The notes beneath the pieces were generated by a model. It did no database searches. It was not told where the DNA came from and saw only the letters and a list, made by a program, of their open reading frames with translations. Of a DNA stretch of 64,000 nucleotides, positions 31,500 through 43,552 are shown in pieces; within the stretch, counting starts at the first letter, position 1, and every line of letters begins with the position of its first letter. The translations under genes were made by a program, and so were the position numbers. The stretch comes from Paralvinella palmiformis (lineage: Eukaryota > Annelida > Polychaeta > Terebellida > Alvinellidae): the NCBI GenBank assembly GCA_025642065.1, contig JAODUP010001198.1, positions 114,469 through 178,468 of the forward strand, in the 5' to 3' direction.

Positions 31500-33420
31500 T
31501 CACTTTAAATAAATTATATTAAGAAGAAAAGACCAGCTTCTCTTAGGATGTTTAAAATTGTGTCCGGGGCAATATTCTCCAGCAGATCTTTCCGAGTTTA
31601 TGCATGGTAGTAGCGTACTCTGATGTGGTGGTATTCTGAGCAATGAAGGAGGATGTGATCGACTGTCAGGCGTTCTTGGCAGGAGATACACTCTGGTGGA
31701 TCTTCTCCAGCCAAGAGGTATCTATGGGTGAGGAAATAATGCCCGATCCGTAAACGGCAGAGCGCAGGTTCCTCACGACACCTTTCTCGACAGGATCACA
31801 TCGAACATCCTAATGCAGGCTGCACTGCATGCAATTTATTTTCAGATTGCAGTGACCAGAAATCTTACCACTGCTTTCTTACGTATTGCTTTATGATAGG
31901 TCGGAAGTCAGTGAACGGTAGTGGATTGTGTATATGGAGGCCACGTCAGGCAGACGTTCCATCACGCACTGCCTACCACAAACGACAGCGCATCCTACCT
32001 ATCGCCTTCTTTTGAACCACCAGTATAGATGAACTGATGGTCATCATATTTATTTTGAATGATGTGAAAACGGCTCTGAAATTCTGATGGACAAACATTG
32101 AATTTCTTCCCCGCTCTCAGACCATACAAAATTGTTGGTTCCATCATATCCCAAATCGGGATATGAGGTAAGCGTATATTTTCTATTTGACATGGTTCAA
32201 TCTCCAAGTCTTCTCTCAAAGACCGAATTCTAATTCCAAAAGTTGGGATAGTTTTCGGTCTGAGTAAAGGTTATCTTGGAGTTTTGAGTTGAACACCATA
32301 TCAAATGTAGGATTTGCCGGAGTACTACTTAACTGTAGTGCATATTGCAGATAAAGTCGTTCTCTCCGTCTGTAAAGAGATTCCTCATTAGATTCAACAT
32401 ACAGACTCTCCACTGGGGAGGTCCTAAATGCTCTTGTGGCTATGCTCAAGCCCTGGCGGTGTATAGGGTTTGATATATGATTTACGAGCCGACCCAGTCA
32501 AATCGTGAAACGACTTTTAATATATTTAAAGATTTAGTACACCTAGCCTTCATGTAATTTATATGTGGGATGAAGGAGAGGTTGTTGTCGAATATTACCC
32601 CGAGGAATTTAATTTCCTTTAAAACGGGAATATCTACCCCATATAGTTCACATCGACTGTTTTGAAGCCATTCTCATCAGCCCAATTTCCTAATTTATTG
32701 AGACACAACTGGATAATTCTTTCTATGGAATTCATATTTTTTTGACTGGTAGATTATCAGGAAGTCATCTACGTACAAGGAACAGTTAACACCATTCAGC
32801 AAGCATTTAACTATGTTATTTATTTTCATGCTGAATAGTGTTACTGATAAGATGCTTCCTTGTGGTTCACCCTCTTGTTGGTGTTATGAATAAGAGAGGG
32901 TGTTACCAACACGGACAGTAAACCTTCTACCAGTCAAAAATTTGGAATTATTTTTGGCATATTGCCACGAAGTCCTGCTTTATATAAGCCTTTGAGAAAT
33001 CTATATTTCCATGTTGTGTCATATGCTTTTTCTAGATCAAAAAATATTCCCACAGTGTGTTGTTTCTTAATAAATCCCTCCCTTATTATGGTTTCTAATT
33101 TTATTAGTTGGTCTGTGGTTTATCTATATTTTCTAAAACCACTCTGATGGGCTGTGAGAATGGCATGATATTCAAGATACCAGACTAACCTGGTATTTAC
33201 CATCCGCTCAACAGTTTTACAAATACAACTTGTGAGTGCTATTGGACGGTAATTACCAAGACCCGAGAGATTTTTTCCTGCTTTTGGGATTGGGATGATG
33301 GCGGCTTCTCTCACCATCATTCCAGATTTCATTGTAAATATCGAGCAGGACTTTTAATGATTTCTCAGGCATATGTTTTAAGATATGTTAGTGAATATCA
33401 TCAGGTCCAACGGCAGCATC
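31500..33420 (-). pseudogene. LINE ORF2: reverse transcriptase, RNase H and C-terminal zinc motif
   Basis: RT pieces: IPIPKAGKNLSGLGNYRPIA (33.2-33.3 kb), FFDLEKAYDTTW, EGEPQGSILS and LYVDDFLI with the catalytic YVDD at 32764-32775. After the palm comes TRAFRTSPVESLYVESNEES. RNase H begins FIYTGGSKEG near 32010: the first catalytic Asp is Gly here, whereas the right-arm copy keeps YTDGSKEG. The end keeps CISC and VDHILLHCSEYHH in a shifted frame. An 80-bp deletion at about 32500 and several stops inactivate it. Confidence 0.85.
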
Positions 33421-34128
33421 ATGGGCTTTCTTGAGAGAATCCAGAATTGTATATGAAATTTATTGGTTTCTGCTCAAGGTTACTTTTTTTTCTCCTGAAT
33501 TTGTCTGTGTAGTTTTCTGCCATAGAATTGTGTGAATTGTTTTCTGCCAACGTATTCCCGATCTCTTTTAGGTTTGTAATTATGTTCCCATTTTTTTCTA
33601 ATTGTTTTATTGGAGGGCCCTGGATTTTACCGGAAATTTTCTTAATTATTTTCCATATTGAATTCACAGGGGTTCTGTTGTTTAATTGGGAGACGACATA
33701 TTCCCTCCAAGAATTTCGCATGTTTCTGCCAATGATCCGACGGGCCCTGGCATATTCGATTTTGTAATTTGTCAAATTTTCATGGGAAGGATTTCTTTTA
33801 AATTGGTTTAAAGCTCTCTTTCTTTGTTTCAGAGCTTCCTCGCATTCTCCATTCCACCAGAACTTGTGGAGTTTTCTTGGAACTATAGAGGATTTTGGTA
33901 TTGTTATTTCCGCTATGAAATGTAACACTGATGTAAAAGGTTCACAGCGGTTTTCTTTGATAGTCTTGAAGGTATTTCTATTAATTTCTTGGCTACATTT
34001 AAATTTGAAGTTGTACCAGTCTGTTTTTTTAAACTCCTTTTTGGTATATTTAAAAGTGCTGCCTTGTAGGAATGTTGGAAAATAGTCACTGCCACAGAGA
34101 TCCTCATGTACAGACCACTCAAAATCAA
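33419..34128 (-). pseudogene. LINE ORF2 linker between endonuclease and RT
   Basis: Reads FWWNGECEEALKQRKRALNQ, YARARRIIGR, and IWKIIKKISGK, the Trp-rich connector typical of I/Jockey-type ORF2. The frame breaks near 33930. Confidence 0.75.
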
Positions 34129-34135
34129 GAAATAA

Positions 34136-34705
34136 TTATGGGCTGCACAGGTCTATGGCAGATGATGACTCGGTTACTGGATGGATGTATGTCTGTGTGT
34201 TATCATTCCACAAGCACAGCTCATTGTGTTCAGTGAAGTTTTCTAATATGTTGCCCTTATTATTATTTTGTGCAATTCCCCATATGGTGCTGTGGGCATT
34301 CATATCACCAATTAAAATGAAAGGGGAAGGAAGATGGCTTATTAATTGGTCCAGTTCATTTCCACCAAGTGGATAGCTTGGTGGAATATATATTGAACAC
34401 AATGTTATGGTCTTGTAGAGAGACAACGTCACAGCAACTGCCTGGAGATTGGTATTTAAACTAATTTGTCGGTGGGGAATCGATGTTGTTATCATAATGG
34501 TGACTCCACCGGGGGCTCTAGTATCAATGGCACCAGAAAATATATGAAAAGAGTAATACTTTCTAAATTTAATTATATTTGTACTTTTCATATATGTTTC
34601 TTGGCAGTAGAATGCAAAGGGGTCATAGGCCCGCATTAGCATTTTGATTGCATCTATATTCTTTCTAAATCCTCTACAATTCCAATTTATTATGGACTGG
34701 TACAT
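34136..34705 (-). pseudogene. LINE ORF2 APE-type endonuclease domain
   Basis: A 189-codon frame begins SIINWNCRGFRKNIDAI, then FAFYCQETYM with the catalytic Glu, PGGVTIMI, SIYIPPSY, and ILIGDMNAHSTIWG with the catalytic Asp/Asn pair, ending SSAIDLC. These are APE motifs in canonical order. It is the longest undamaged piece of the element and would nick target DNA in an active copy. Confidence 0.9.
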
Positions 34706-34722
34706 TTATATTTGTTAATATT

Positions 34723-35193
34723 TTATTCAGGAAGGGTCCCCGATGGGCCATGAACTGGATTACCCATGTCACCACAGTCCATGGAGGACCCATCCAGAAT
34801 ATCCTCCAAGACATTATGTTTGTTTGGACCGATAATGGGGTTTTTATCGCCCTTTTTCTCTGTCAGACAGTGTCTTTTTCTTTGGTTGGGGGGGGGGGGG
34901 TTGTGTTGGCTTAGATCCAACATGTGTGGGTTTTGTTTTGTTTGCAGTTCTTTTCTTAGCCACTGTCTGATATGTTAGGGGCTCCATCACTGAGGAAAAT
35001 GATGGGGTATCCCCCTTTTTTGTTTGTGGCCTAGTTTTTGTGGCTGGTGTTACCTCTGACTGTGCTGTGTTAGCAACAGTCATGGTAGACACAGCCTTAG
35101 ATACAGGGTGTTTCTGTCTTGGCATTTGGCTTCGCTGTAGGGCCCCGAGAGGCCAGGTCATGTCGGTCTGACAGGCAACACTACTGTTCTTAA
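34723..35193 (-). pseudogene. LINE ORF1 C-terminal tail
   Basis: Lys/Pro-rich frame with SVACQTDMTWPLG, TYQTVAKKR and a run of prolines, ending about 20 bases before ORF2. It continues ORF1 from the other side of the hAT insertion. Confidence 0.65.
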
Positions 35194-35201
35194 CCCCAGC
35201 G
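35194..35201. repeat. hAT target-site duplication, left
   Basis: ccccagcg, identical to 37935-37942. Confidence 0.93.
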
Positions 35202-37934
35202 CAGGGTTCGCTTTCTCCCGGGCAGAAACGTATTTATCCCCTCCCATGGGGAGAAACTAGAGAAAAAGGGGAGAAATACCTTTCTGCCGAGGAGAAATGG
35301 CAGAAACTGGGGAGAAACTTCCAGGTGTGCTTATTTTAAGGTACAAAGCATAACCATGTGTAAGCTATGGTATCACTAAGTACATTTGTACAGGGATACA
35401 ATTAAATTATTAATGTTTTCATCCGTTTAATAATGTCCAGCCACAATATTCAGCATTTGCAAAGTATAGATATGCATGTCATATTAATTATTAATTTATT
35501 GATCTGTTTAACAAAATAGTTTTTTTATAAAACAACAAATATTCAAGATTTAATTGGTTTATTATATCACATTTGGCACATAGCACTGTGATTTTGCGTA
35601 TGAAAATTGTGGTATTAGAACAAGTTTACATGTACATTATGAAAATGTGAAACAAAACAATGTGCATGCATGATGTAATGTGATAATGTTAATATCCATA
35701 TCATTAATTGTCAATTTCAACATCTCCCCTCAGTAGACGGTAGCAAAACACCAGCTTTGATGCTGTGTTGTTGCCAAGTTTGTTCCTGACTTTGTTGTGA
35801 GTTTGACCAAAGTTTGAGAAGATTCGTTCGATTGATGCAGATGATGCTGGAGATTGCAGCAGACGACCCAAAATCCACAAAATCAGAATTCACTCCACTT
35901 CGTTTCATTGCATTCCACCAAGTAATAGTGTCAATGCTGAGGGCAGCCTCAGTAAAAAATGCTTTGGGATATGGCAATGATTTGGCCTGGAATGTGATCA
36001 GTTCGGCAATGAAGGTTGGATTTTTTTGACACCAGAAATTCATTCACTACTTCTGTCTGAGCAGCTGACAGTTTGGCTCCTTGATATTCTAGATTGTAGG
36101 CTGCGAGATGTTCCGGGAGAATTGCTTGCTTCAAGTGTTTGTCGACGGTGTGTTTTTGTGCAGGTGACTGGAGCTTGTGATGATCAAGAAGTGACGGTCA
36201 CGTATCACATGCTGCAGCCAGTGAAGCATTGTCTGCTAGGCAATAATCAATAGCGTTGGCAACAGGTCGTAGCTGATCTCCCATGTCCTTCGCATTTCTG
36301 AAGATGTTGATGTCTTGGATTTTCTTTGCGATGTTTTGGTCAATTTCATCTTCGTGGTCCTGCACTATTTTCATATAGTTTGGCCTGCTGGTGATATATC
36401 TGTCGAGATAGGTCAGCTGCGACTTCCACCTTGTTTCACCGGGAAGCTGTGGTTTGCGACTATTCAGTGAGCCAGGCACATGGCTTGTGGTGGTTTCTAA
36501 AATACTTTTGCACTTCCACAATGTGCTTCATGACAGTTTATGTAGTGAGGTATTGACCCAACAAGTTCAGCCAGTGAGCAGAGCAGCCATACACTGTAAG
36601 GTCCGGATCGTCTTGTTGTAAGGCAGCTCGCAACCGTTCCATGTTTTTTGCGTTATCGGTACATATTCCTGACACTTTGGCTTTTTGGATGGATTCCTCA
36701 CACAAAGTATTACAGTTCTCGCCGGTTTTCGCCATGGATCCAGTGGGATGACTGTCCAGCAGATACAATTTAACCCAGACCTGTAGACTGCTGGCGATGA
36801 TAGGCTGGTTGTGAATGTTAATCCAGGCGTCTTGTACTAGTGTGCCTGTCTTGCCATCAATAGGTTTTTTCATGTCACTTTCAAGTTGATCATAAACGGA
36901 GTCGAGGAGATTTCCGGCAACTGATGACTGATATCCACTGAGCAGCATATTCATGACCTTTTTAAACTGTGAATGTTCAGCAACATTGAACGGAATGTTA
37001 CAAGCATAGAATAACTTTTCAACCTCTAAGTCGATTTAGTTTTTGTAATTTGTGGAGGTCTTCACAATATGGGTATCCATGTGTTGCTGAGCAGAAACGA
37101 TTGGCTTGGAGTGTGCTTGTCGTTTAGCTGGTGGTGGTGATGGAGATCTCTCCCTTTTTCTCACTATGGGTCGATCAGGAATGAGTTCAGCTTGATATAA
37201 TGTACTTTGAGGCGATAAGCTTTGGCACGTTGCTTATTATTACACATATTGCACTTTGCATACTCTTTTCCTGCCACCATTACAGAAGTAAAGTGCTGCC
37301 ATATAGAATCTCGTGGTGTCCTCCCTTGAACATGTTGAATGATATGTGATAATGTGTAAAATAACACTCCAAAACTTCAAGATAAAGCATTTTATCCGGC
37401 CACAATATTCAGCATTTACAAAGTATAAATTTGTATATCATATGTGCACCTCAAGATACTATATGTAAATGATGACATTATCAATAGCCATGCGAATTTA
37501 TACTACTGATGATCAGCCAACATATCTGCTCAATAATAACTAACTAATCTGGTATTTGATAGTGTTATGTTGCCTTGCATAACAAAGCAGTCATTATAAA
37601 ATCAAATTTATTCAGCATTATAATGTATATCACTGCACAGATACCAGAAATAAATAATCTCAATCTTTTATCTCACAATTTTAAATGTGATGAATTATTG
37701 ACATACACTTTAAATAAGTATGTGGCATGTGGACAAGATTTATAATTAAATAACTTATGCTTATGTATATTGGTTTTAAACTGTTTAAGTCTCTATTAAT
37801 TGTGTATTTTCATGGCAATTTTCCCCAAATTTAGTTTCTCCCCTTTCTGCCACTTCTCCCCTGGGGAGAAAATATTTCTGCTTATCGGCAGAAACTGAGT
37901 AATTGCCGTGATGGGGAGAAACCTGCCAACCCTG
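35202..37934 (-). mobile_element. hAT DNA transposon, 2733 bp
   Basis: Terminal inverted repeats CAGGGTTCGC...TTTCTCCC (left) and CAGGGTTGGCAGGTTTCTCC (right, complement) are flanked by perfect 8-bp duplications ccccagcg at 35194-35201 and 37935-37942. Eight-base duplications and a CAGGG start are hAT hallmarks. Both ends hold clusters of ggggagaaa-type subterminal repeats, probably transposase-binding sites. The transposase reads on the minus strand and is broken. It sits inside ORF1 of the LINE, so it arrived later. Confidence 0.93.
35717..37367 (-). pseudogene. hAT transposase, broken
   Basis: The N-terminal BED-type zinc finger (37164-37367) reads DSIWQHFTSVMVAG, then KCNMCNN. The catalytic RNase-H-like core at 36538-36954 has DAWINIHNQPI, GICTDNAKNMERL and VYGCSAHWLNLL. 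36198-36521 continues with LPGETRWKSQL. The C-terminal dimerisation block at 35717-36043 has ITWWNAMKRSGVN, after which the frame shifts; the conserved LGNNTASKLVF-type sequence continues in another frame. Two or more frameshifts and the loss of the start make it inactive. It ends about 500 bases before the left end of the element. Confidence 0.85.
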
Positions 37935-37942
37935 CCCCAGCG
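37935..37942. repeat. hAT target-site duplication, right
   Basis: ccccagcg, identical to 35194-35201. Confidence 0.93.
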
Positions 37943-38516
37943 GCATCAGAATATGACCTCCCTGAGGTAGGAGTGCTACCTCTCTGCTCTACGACTTTTC
38001 TAGCCTAGCCTCTGGGAAGGAGATTCCATGCATTACCTTGATGGTCTGCATGTCTTTCTCCTTTTTCCACAAGGGACAGTCCCAGGAGAAAGATCCATGG
38101 TCTCCATCACAGTTAACGTAATGAGGTTTCTGTTTACACTCCTTATCCTCGTGACCTGTTGTACCACATTTGGCGCATGGAAGCTCTCGCTTACAGGCCA
38201 TCCTGTGGTGTCCATACCTTTGGCATTTGAAACATCTGAGAGGATTCGGAATGTAAACATCAACCTTCACTCGAACGAATCCTATCTTTACAGAAGTGGG
38301 TAGACAGGGAATCCAAACGTGAGGATAAAGGTGCCGGTATTAATTCGGCGTCCATCACCCTGTACTCTTATCTTCCTCACTTCCGTTATACCCTAGGATG
38401 TCCAAGATCTCCTCTTCGGAGGTGTCGGTGAGGTCCCTACATCGTACGACTCCCTTTTTGGAGTTCATACTGCGATGTGGGACAACTTGTAATAGGTATC
38501 CCAACTAAAGAAATTC
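37943..38516 (-). pseudogene. LINE ORF1 with three CCHC-type knuckles
   Basis: Reads MNSKKGVVRCRDLTDTSEEE, then after a frame break VKVDVYIPNPLRCFKCQRYG, followed by CAKCGTTGHEDKEC and CDGDHGSFSWDC, ending HGISFPEARL. This is the gag-like nucleic-acid-binding ORF1 of I/Nimb-type LINEs. The hAT element cuts it on the 3-prime side. Confidence 0.85.
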
Positions 38517-40364
38517 AACTTGTATAATGATATTATGAAAAAAAAATTACTGACCAATTGTAGTACTTATTTTTGTAGTACTTCACATTTTTAAGCTTAA
38601 ATGAAATCCATCTTTGAAGCCTCATACATATTAATTACCTGGGAGTTACCCTTCTAGAAAATATCATGATCTGTTGTCTATGCTGCATTGTATTATTAAA
38701 TGCTATGTTATTTACACCAATTCATTACAAGCATAACAAATCTAATGATCAAATCGGCACATTACCCAAAAAATAAATCTTTTAAAACCTTGCAAAATAG
38801 CACAAAGTGCCATGTTTCATACACTATAATTATATCAGAATGATAAATATTGTCCATATATGTTAGCCATTAATATATATAATATGGTTATTTAATATCA
38901 CAAGCCTTTGATCAATATTAAAGATTGTGCAGTTGTTTGAAAACAACAACATGTGTAGTTTTCACAAATGTCCGAAGGTTGTCAAACCATGAAAATACAA
39001 TCATCCTGTACTTTTAGCACAATCTACATATCTTTACGATACAAACAATAACAGAATGCTGCGTTATTGCTGAAAAATATTCTAATGGATATACCTTCTG
39101 TGAATATTTTGTTTATGACACAGAATATTTGCACCCATTAGCATTTAAAACTACCTAAATATCAGCAGTAAAAACTAATTCACTCAAAACTTCAGCAACA
39201 TCATCTGTCCTCTGGCATCTATATACAGTCTGTAACCCTGTTTAAAAACTGATTTGTTGCTACCTCTGAACTTGTCACCTTTAGCACAGTACCAATAAAA
39301 ATCCATCCACATATTCATATGCAACTACAACCGATGAGCCCTGATTCAGACCGATTATTAAATGTAAATGCATCTACTGTCTTGCATTTGTTATCTCCGA
39401 TTTTGAAAGTTATCCGATTCAGTCCAAATTAGTTTTCTTTATTTGGTTGAATTCTTGGTCCTAGTCAAAATCCATTACTGTACTAGATGTTGCATTTATA
39501 ATCCTATGTGGGTTTAGCATAGGCAGTCCTGGGAACAGCAGCTTTGTTCAACTTCAACCTTGTGACAGCTGTCCAGCTCCAACTTCAGTTGTGGGCGCTT
39601 CTGTTGTCTAGCGGTAGCATGCTAGACCACAGATCACTACCACCCGTGTTCGAATCCCTGCCTGGGCATATCTGAAGGTTGTTTCGTCTTTGACTTCGTC
39701 TCATTACCTTTGGAAGTCGCTCGGCCCATTTAGCCTATTATGTGAACAAAAGTGGCAGTAAAACATCAATCATCATCATCATCCAACTTCAATTGTACAC
39801 AAGGCAGCTGAAGCCATATCAAGTTGGCAGGGAATGGCATCCATAGCCATGAACACTGACCAGAATAAGTCCAGTGTACTACCAACTGAAAAGCAATAAA
39901 GAATTATTCTTAAATCACATATCATGTGTAACTGACATTTACTATTGAGTCAAATTGAGCCTGACACTCACTGATTCAGTGTATGTCACTATATCTATGT
40001 GTACTGTATAAGTGTATTTATCTCATATAAATGTTATCACCAATTACTATGGATTTACTTCAGTGTAAACCTTTTTAATTTAGATAAGTATATTATAACA
40101 AGCACGGAATGTATTTATAATACAGTGAAGTTTTAAATAAGGCGACGAATTTGTATGATTCGCGCAGTCTGAATAAGCCGAATTGTATATATATATCAGT
40201 GTATTATCGCCCAAAACAAGCAGTACTGAAAAGCTCTAAGTCAAATGACAGGCGACCTACATTTTGTTCCTGTCATATGCTTCAATAGTGATATTTATTA
40301 ATACAATTTACGTATTCTTTACAATATATAAATTATTGTATACACTATTTTTTCTGTATTTGTA
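38517..40364. mobile_element. Inserted segment B splitting LINE ORF1
   Basis: ORF1 reads SENLLHSKMLANCPL up to ~40365 and resumes with GIPITSCPHRSMN at ~38510, so about 1.85 kb interrupts it. The part 39230-40360 recurs inverted at 55265-56112. Minus-strand fragments include MAMDAIPCQLDMASA and VVVAYEYVDGF, so it carries decayed coding sequence, not only spacer. No clear target duplication was found. Confidence 0.55.
39593..39782 (+). mobile_element. tRNA-derived SINE, family A, with empty-site proof
   Basis: Head gggcgcttctgttgtctagc, A box tagcggtagcatg, B box gtgttcgaatccc, conserved tail ctcggcccatttagcct, then (atc)n. Flanking 14-bp duplications ccaacttcagttgt (39579-39592) and ccaacttcaattgt (39783-39796) match the single uninterrupted site acaactgaagttgg at 55801-55814 in the inverted partner. 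This fixes the element ends exactly. Confidence 0.92.
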
Positions 40365-40640
40365 ATGGACAATTTGCCAGCATTTTGGAATGCAACAGAT
40401 TTTCGGAATGGCACCTCTTTGAGACTTCAATAATAAGGTCTTCGGATCGGAGCCTTTTCACAGATGTTGGCCAAGCCTTTTAAGCCTTTCTCAATGGCAA
40501 AGGGATTGATCTTCGCCAAGGGAGAGTCTTTGCTTGTGCCCTGTACTTGTGAGAATGCGAGTTTTTTTGGGGGGGGTCCATTTTTTAATTTATTTGGTTT
40601 CGGCACAAATGCTCCCCACCCGTCTTGAGTCCAACAAGGG
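40365..40640 (-). pseudogene. LINE ORF1 N-terminal part
   Basis: Reads AKINPFAIEKGLKGLANI and, after a one-base frame change, VKRLRSEDLIIEVSK, then SENLLHSKMLANCP. This is the region that precedes the CCHC knuckles in molluscan I/Nimb-type ORF1. A poly-G run near 40570 probably also breaks the frame. Confidence 0.65.
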
Positions 40641-41030
40641 GATGCACAGAGGTGTGGTAACCAACACTTCTGCATCAGGGATACAATTGTGTTATACCCC
40701 CAGAAGATAGTATTACAAGGGAGAACCGTGTGGAGGAGTGTCATCCACCCGATTACCCAAAGTAACACCATCCTCCAAGGTTGGTCCATCAGCCACTGCC
40801 TTCTGATAGGTGGCGGCGTAAGGACAAATAGTTCGTAAACAACCACATCCAGGGCTAAACGTGACTAGCCGATTGGTCAAATCGGGCCTTTCTGACCCCC
40901 CGTCTTAGAAGGAAATTAGGGCCAAAGTAGTGTTTTGCAGTGTTTCCACCACTGAAATACCAGGATCCCCCTTTAGTCACCTTTTACGACATGCAGGGGA
41001 TACATTGTGATGCCAGACAGACCGATAAAC
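40640..41030 (-). mobile_element. LINE 5-prime untranslated region
   Basis: GC-richer than its flanks and contains a stretch read on + as ccttttacgacatgcagggg, which I associate with 5-prime ends of this LINE type. The boundary near 41030 is approximate. Confidence 0.45.
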
Positions 41031-41765
41031 CACTGCATACTTAAGGAGCAGCACAATTTGTTCAAGAATATTCTGCCCTTCAAATCAAGTAGATTTCCAA
41101 GGATGAATACTTTTTGCCAGATTTGTTTTTAGCATTAAATTTAAACCAGTCTAAAATTTAACAAACTTTGTGCTCTACTCGTAAGAGTTAGCTGGTTAAA
41201 TTTAAAATTTACCAATATTTGATATCACCTGTAATTACAGTGTTACTAGGACTGTCTACAGTGAACAATTTCTGATTGTTTTCTACCCTTGCCTGACAGT
41301 AATAGATTCTTTACACATCATGATTTTGGTAAATAAGAAAAATTCACTTACAATAAAAACTCCTCACATTCCCCCAAAAGGTTAATTTGATAAATTTTGA
41401 AGGGCTTCATTTTAATAGATTTATGAATGCATCAAGCAACTCACATAGATATGGAACAGGTGTAATTACAGGTTAATATCAGAAAGTAGGCCATTCATAG
41501 TTTAATACCAGCTAGTCAAGTCACCAGATGATCTGGTTACTGGTTTCATCCAATGGCAGTTTTACAATAATGTAATTGCAATGTGATAGTTACAACTCAA
41601 AGATCCACAGTCTTAAGCTGAGACATGCCAAGTTGATGATCTGAGACTAAGAATACACACAACGAAATTTTACTTGGTAATTCTTGCAATTCAATGTTTT
41701 CTCTATTTCACATACATATACACCATCTGGTTTAAGTTTGGAGTTTATGCACATTAATATTGTTG

Positions 41766-41938
41766 GATGATTGGTGTTTATGGCCACTTTTGTACACACG
41801 GTAGGCTACATGGGCCTACCGACTTCCAAAGGTAATGAAGGGAAGTCAAAGATGAAACAACCTTCAGATATGTCCACGTCGAGATTCAAACTGAGGTGAT
41901 AGTGGACTGTGGTCCAACATGCTACCACAGAGGCACCC
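41766..41938 (-). mobile_element. tRNA-derived SINE, family A, with target duplication
   Basis: Reverse orientation with the gcctaccgacttccaaagg and gagattcaaactgagg blocks. Flanked by ttaatattgttg (41754-41765) and ttaatattgatg (41939-41950), a 12-bp duplication with one difference. Confidence 0.8.
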
Positions 41939-42159
41939 TTAATATTGATGTAAGGTAACATAATGCCTAAAAATGGTTTATTTATAGTTTTTATTTCTTT
42001 CCTTCAGTCTAAATTAAGGACTACTGCTTCATAATCTCTATAATAAGGATATTTTTCTTTGGTACTGCCCTTATGACGTTTTTTAATGTGTTGTTGCTAC
42101 AGAATCACATCAAACTCTGTTGATTTGGGCTACTTTATGGTATTTTTTTAATTTAATTT

Positions 42160-42225
42160 TCTTGTTTTATGGCCACTCCTGTGTACATGGTACGTCAAAT
42201 CAGCCAAGCATTGCCTGAATGTAAT
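42160..42225 (-). mobile_element. SINE family A 3-prime fragment
   Basis: ttttatggccactcctgtgtacatggtacgt followed by a diverged tail; only about 65 bases remain. Confidence 0.45.
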
Positions 42226-42514
42226 ATAATTATGTGAAAGGTACAAAAAAGTACATGTTTACAGTTTCCTGACGACGTAAGCACATGAAAGGTGAAAATT
42301 TGGAAAAAAGATGAAAATACCACATATTTCTTGTTCGCTGTTCATTAAAATTATCCATATATGTAACATTGTAAGCTGGAATCATGCAAGCTCCCACAGC
42401 TCTAAGATATATTTCAAAATGTAAATTCATGAATAAACACAAAACTCATATTACTATCAACATATCAATCGTATCACGTGTTCCATTTGGATTTTTTAAG
42501 ATTCTTTATCTTAC

Positions 42515-42754
42515 CTTGAGGATTTAATGATCTCATGTTTGTCGTCTTCTCCACATCATAAGGTCTAACCTGTTTCTGATGCTCCAACATTGTATCGGGA
42601 TACTTTTCAAAAAAAAAAACATTTCGTTGATGGCCATGTCAAAAGTTGGTATCACTTCTTGTGGGTAACAGATGAGCTGGCGATAAAGATTGGCATCAAA
42701 CTGCTTCAGATGAGTAGCACTGAAGTTGAGAAATGGTTCTCCTATCGTATTTAT
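42515..42754 (-). pseudogene. MCM4: MCM4 fragment exon 4 with poly-T frameshift
   Basis: Acceptor ccatttcag. Reads [19 protein letters not shown], then [20 protein letters not shown]. An 11-T run shifts the frame and [18 protein letters not shown], then NMRSLNPQ, continue in the next one. Donor CAAG|GTAAGA. The next helicase exon is not found downstream. Confidence 0.9.
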
Positions 42755-43187
42755 CTGAAATGGGAGGACATTAGGATTAATAACAGTGAAGTCATCTTCG
42801 CCATAGCCACAAACTACAGTTTGAGGAATTGCAGATACAACCCACATCGAAGTTACTATTATAAATAATTATTTCAATGTGAGACAATATCATAAGTAGC
42901 TATCAGATATCAACCTATATATGACTTGAGATGATGCATATAACTCTTTCTTATAAAAGCAGCTAAAAACAATCTATTTTGTAATTACATTTAATGACAT
43001 TTCACACGAAAACATGAATGTACAATGAAATTATTTACTATCAACGTGATCCTTCATTACTGATCCGTGTCAAAAATTGTTATCAAATCTTAATGATCAC
43101 AGACTCAACAACATCAACACAATAAGTGTAGATTCCACTGAATTAAAAAAATGACACACAAATGAATTCATATTATTTTCTGGTTAC

Positions 43188-43386
43188 TTCCTCAAGTCTC
43201 TGGAGATAGAGTGGTTCATCTGGATTGACACCATTCTTTAGGATTCGCATTGGGATCAATGAATTTCATCACAAAACGTTGGAACTTCTCCTTACAAGTG
43301 CCCACGACTACATCCATACCCCAGCTGACAAGCTGCTGACCAGCATTAGGATCACTTGATATCTCACTAGTCAACGGTGTCTGATC
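43188..43386 (-). pseudogene. MCM4: MCM4 fragment exon 3 with frameshift
   Basis: Acceptor tctattcag. Reads GQQLVSWGMDVVVGTCKEKF then QRFVMKFIDPNANPK. One extra base in AAAG is followed by NGVNPDEPLYLQRLEE in the next frame and donor GAA|GTAACC. Confidence 0.88.
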
Positions 43387-43552
43387 CTGAATAGAAACAA
43401 AAGTAAAGATGCCACCTTTAGGACTTCCTAACCATTACAACGATAATGATAAGATAATTGCTAATATTTATATAGAAAAAGATTCTCCCGCTAAACAATT
43501 ATTATTATAAGATGCTTTATCCACCATAATTGCGAATACGTACAACACTTAC

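Larger units (their letters stand above)
28588..32690. repeat. Left arm of a large inverted duplication
   Basis: Its reverse complement matches 56712-64000 closely: the window's last bases complement the bases starting at 28588. Compared with the right arm it lacks three blocks, equivalent to right-arm 58822-61142, 62466-63136 and 56943-57022. Each junction has 2-3 bases of microhomology (for example TGC at the first), which fits simple deletions on this side. The true outer end lies beyond the window on the right, so arm length is a minimum. Confidence 0.85.
31046..41030 (-). mobile_element. I/Nimb-like LINE, nearly full-length, with nested insertions
   Basis: The 5-prime end is at ~41.03 kb and the 3-prime end at ~31.05 kb. 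Order on the minus strand: 5-prime UTR; ORF1 N-part (40.37-40.64); a 1.85-kb inserted segment; ORF1 CCHC part (37.94-38.52); hAT insertion (35.20-37.93); ORF1 tail (34.72-35.19); APE endonuclease; linker; reverse transcriptase; RNase H; C-terminal Cys/His; 3-prime UTR. A CCHC-bearing ORF1 plus an RNase H domain in ORF2 is the I-group arrangement. Many frameshifts and stops; not autonomous. The 3-prime UTR contains a tandem ~69-bp duplication that is also present in the right-arm copy. Confidence 0.8.
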
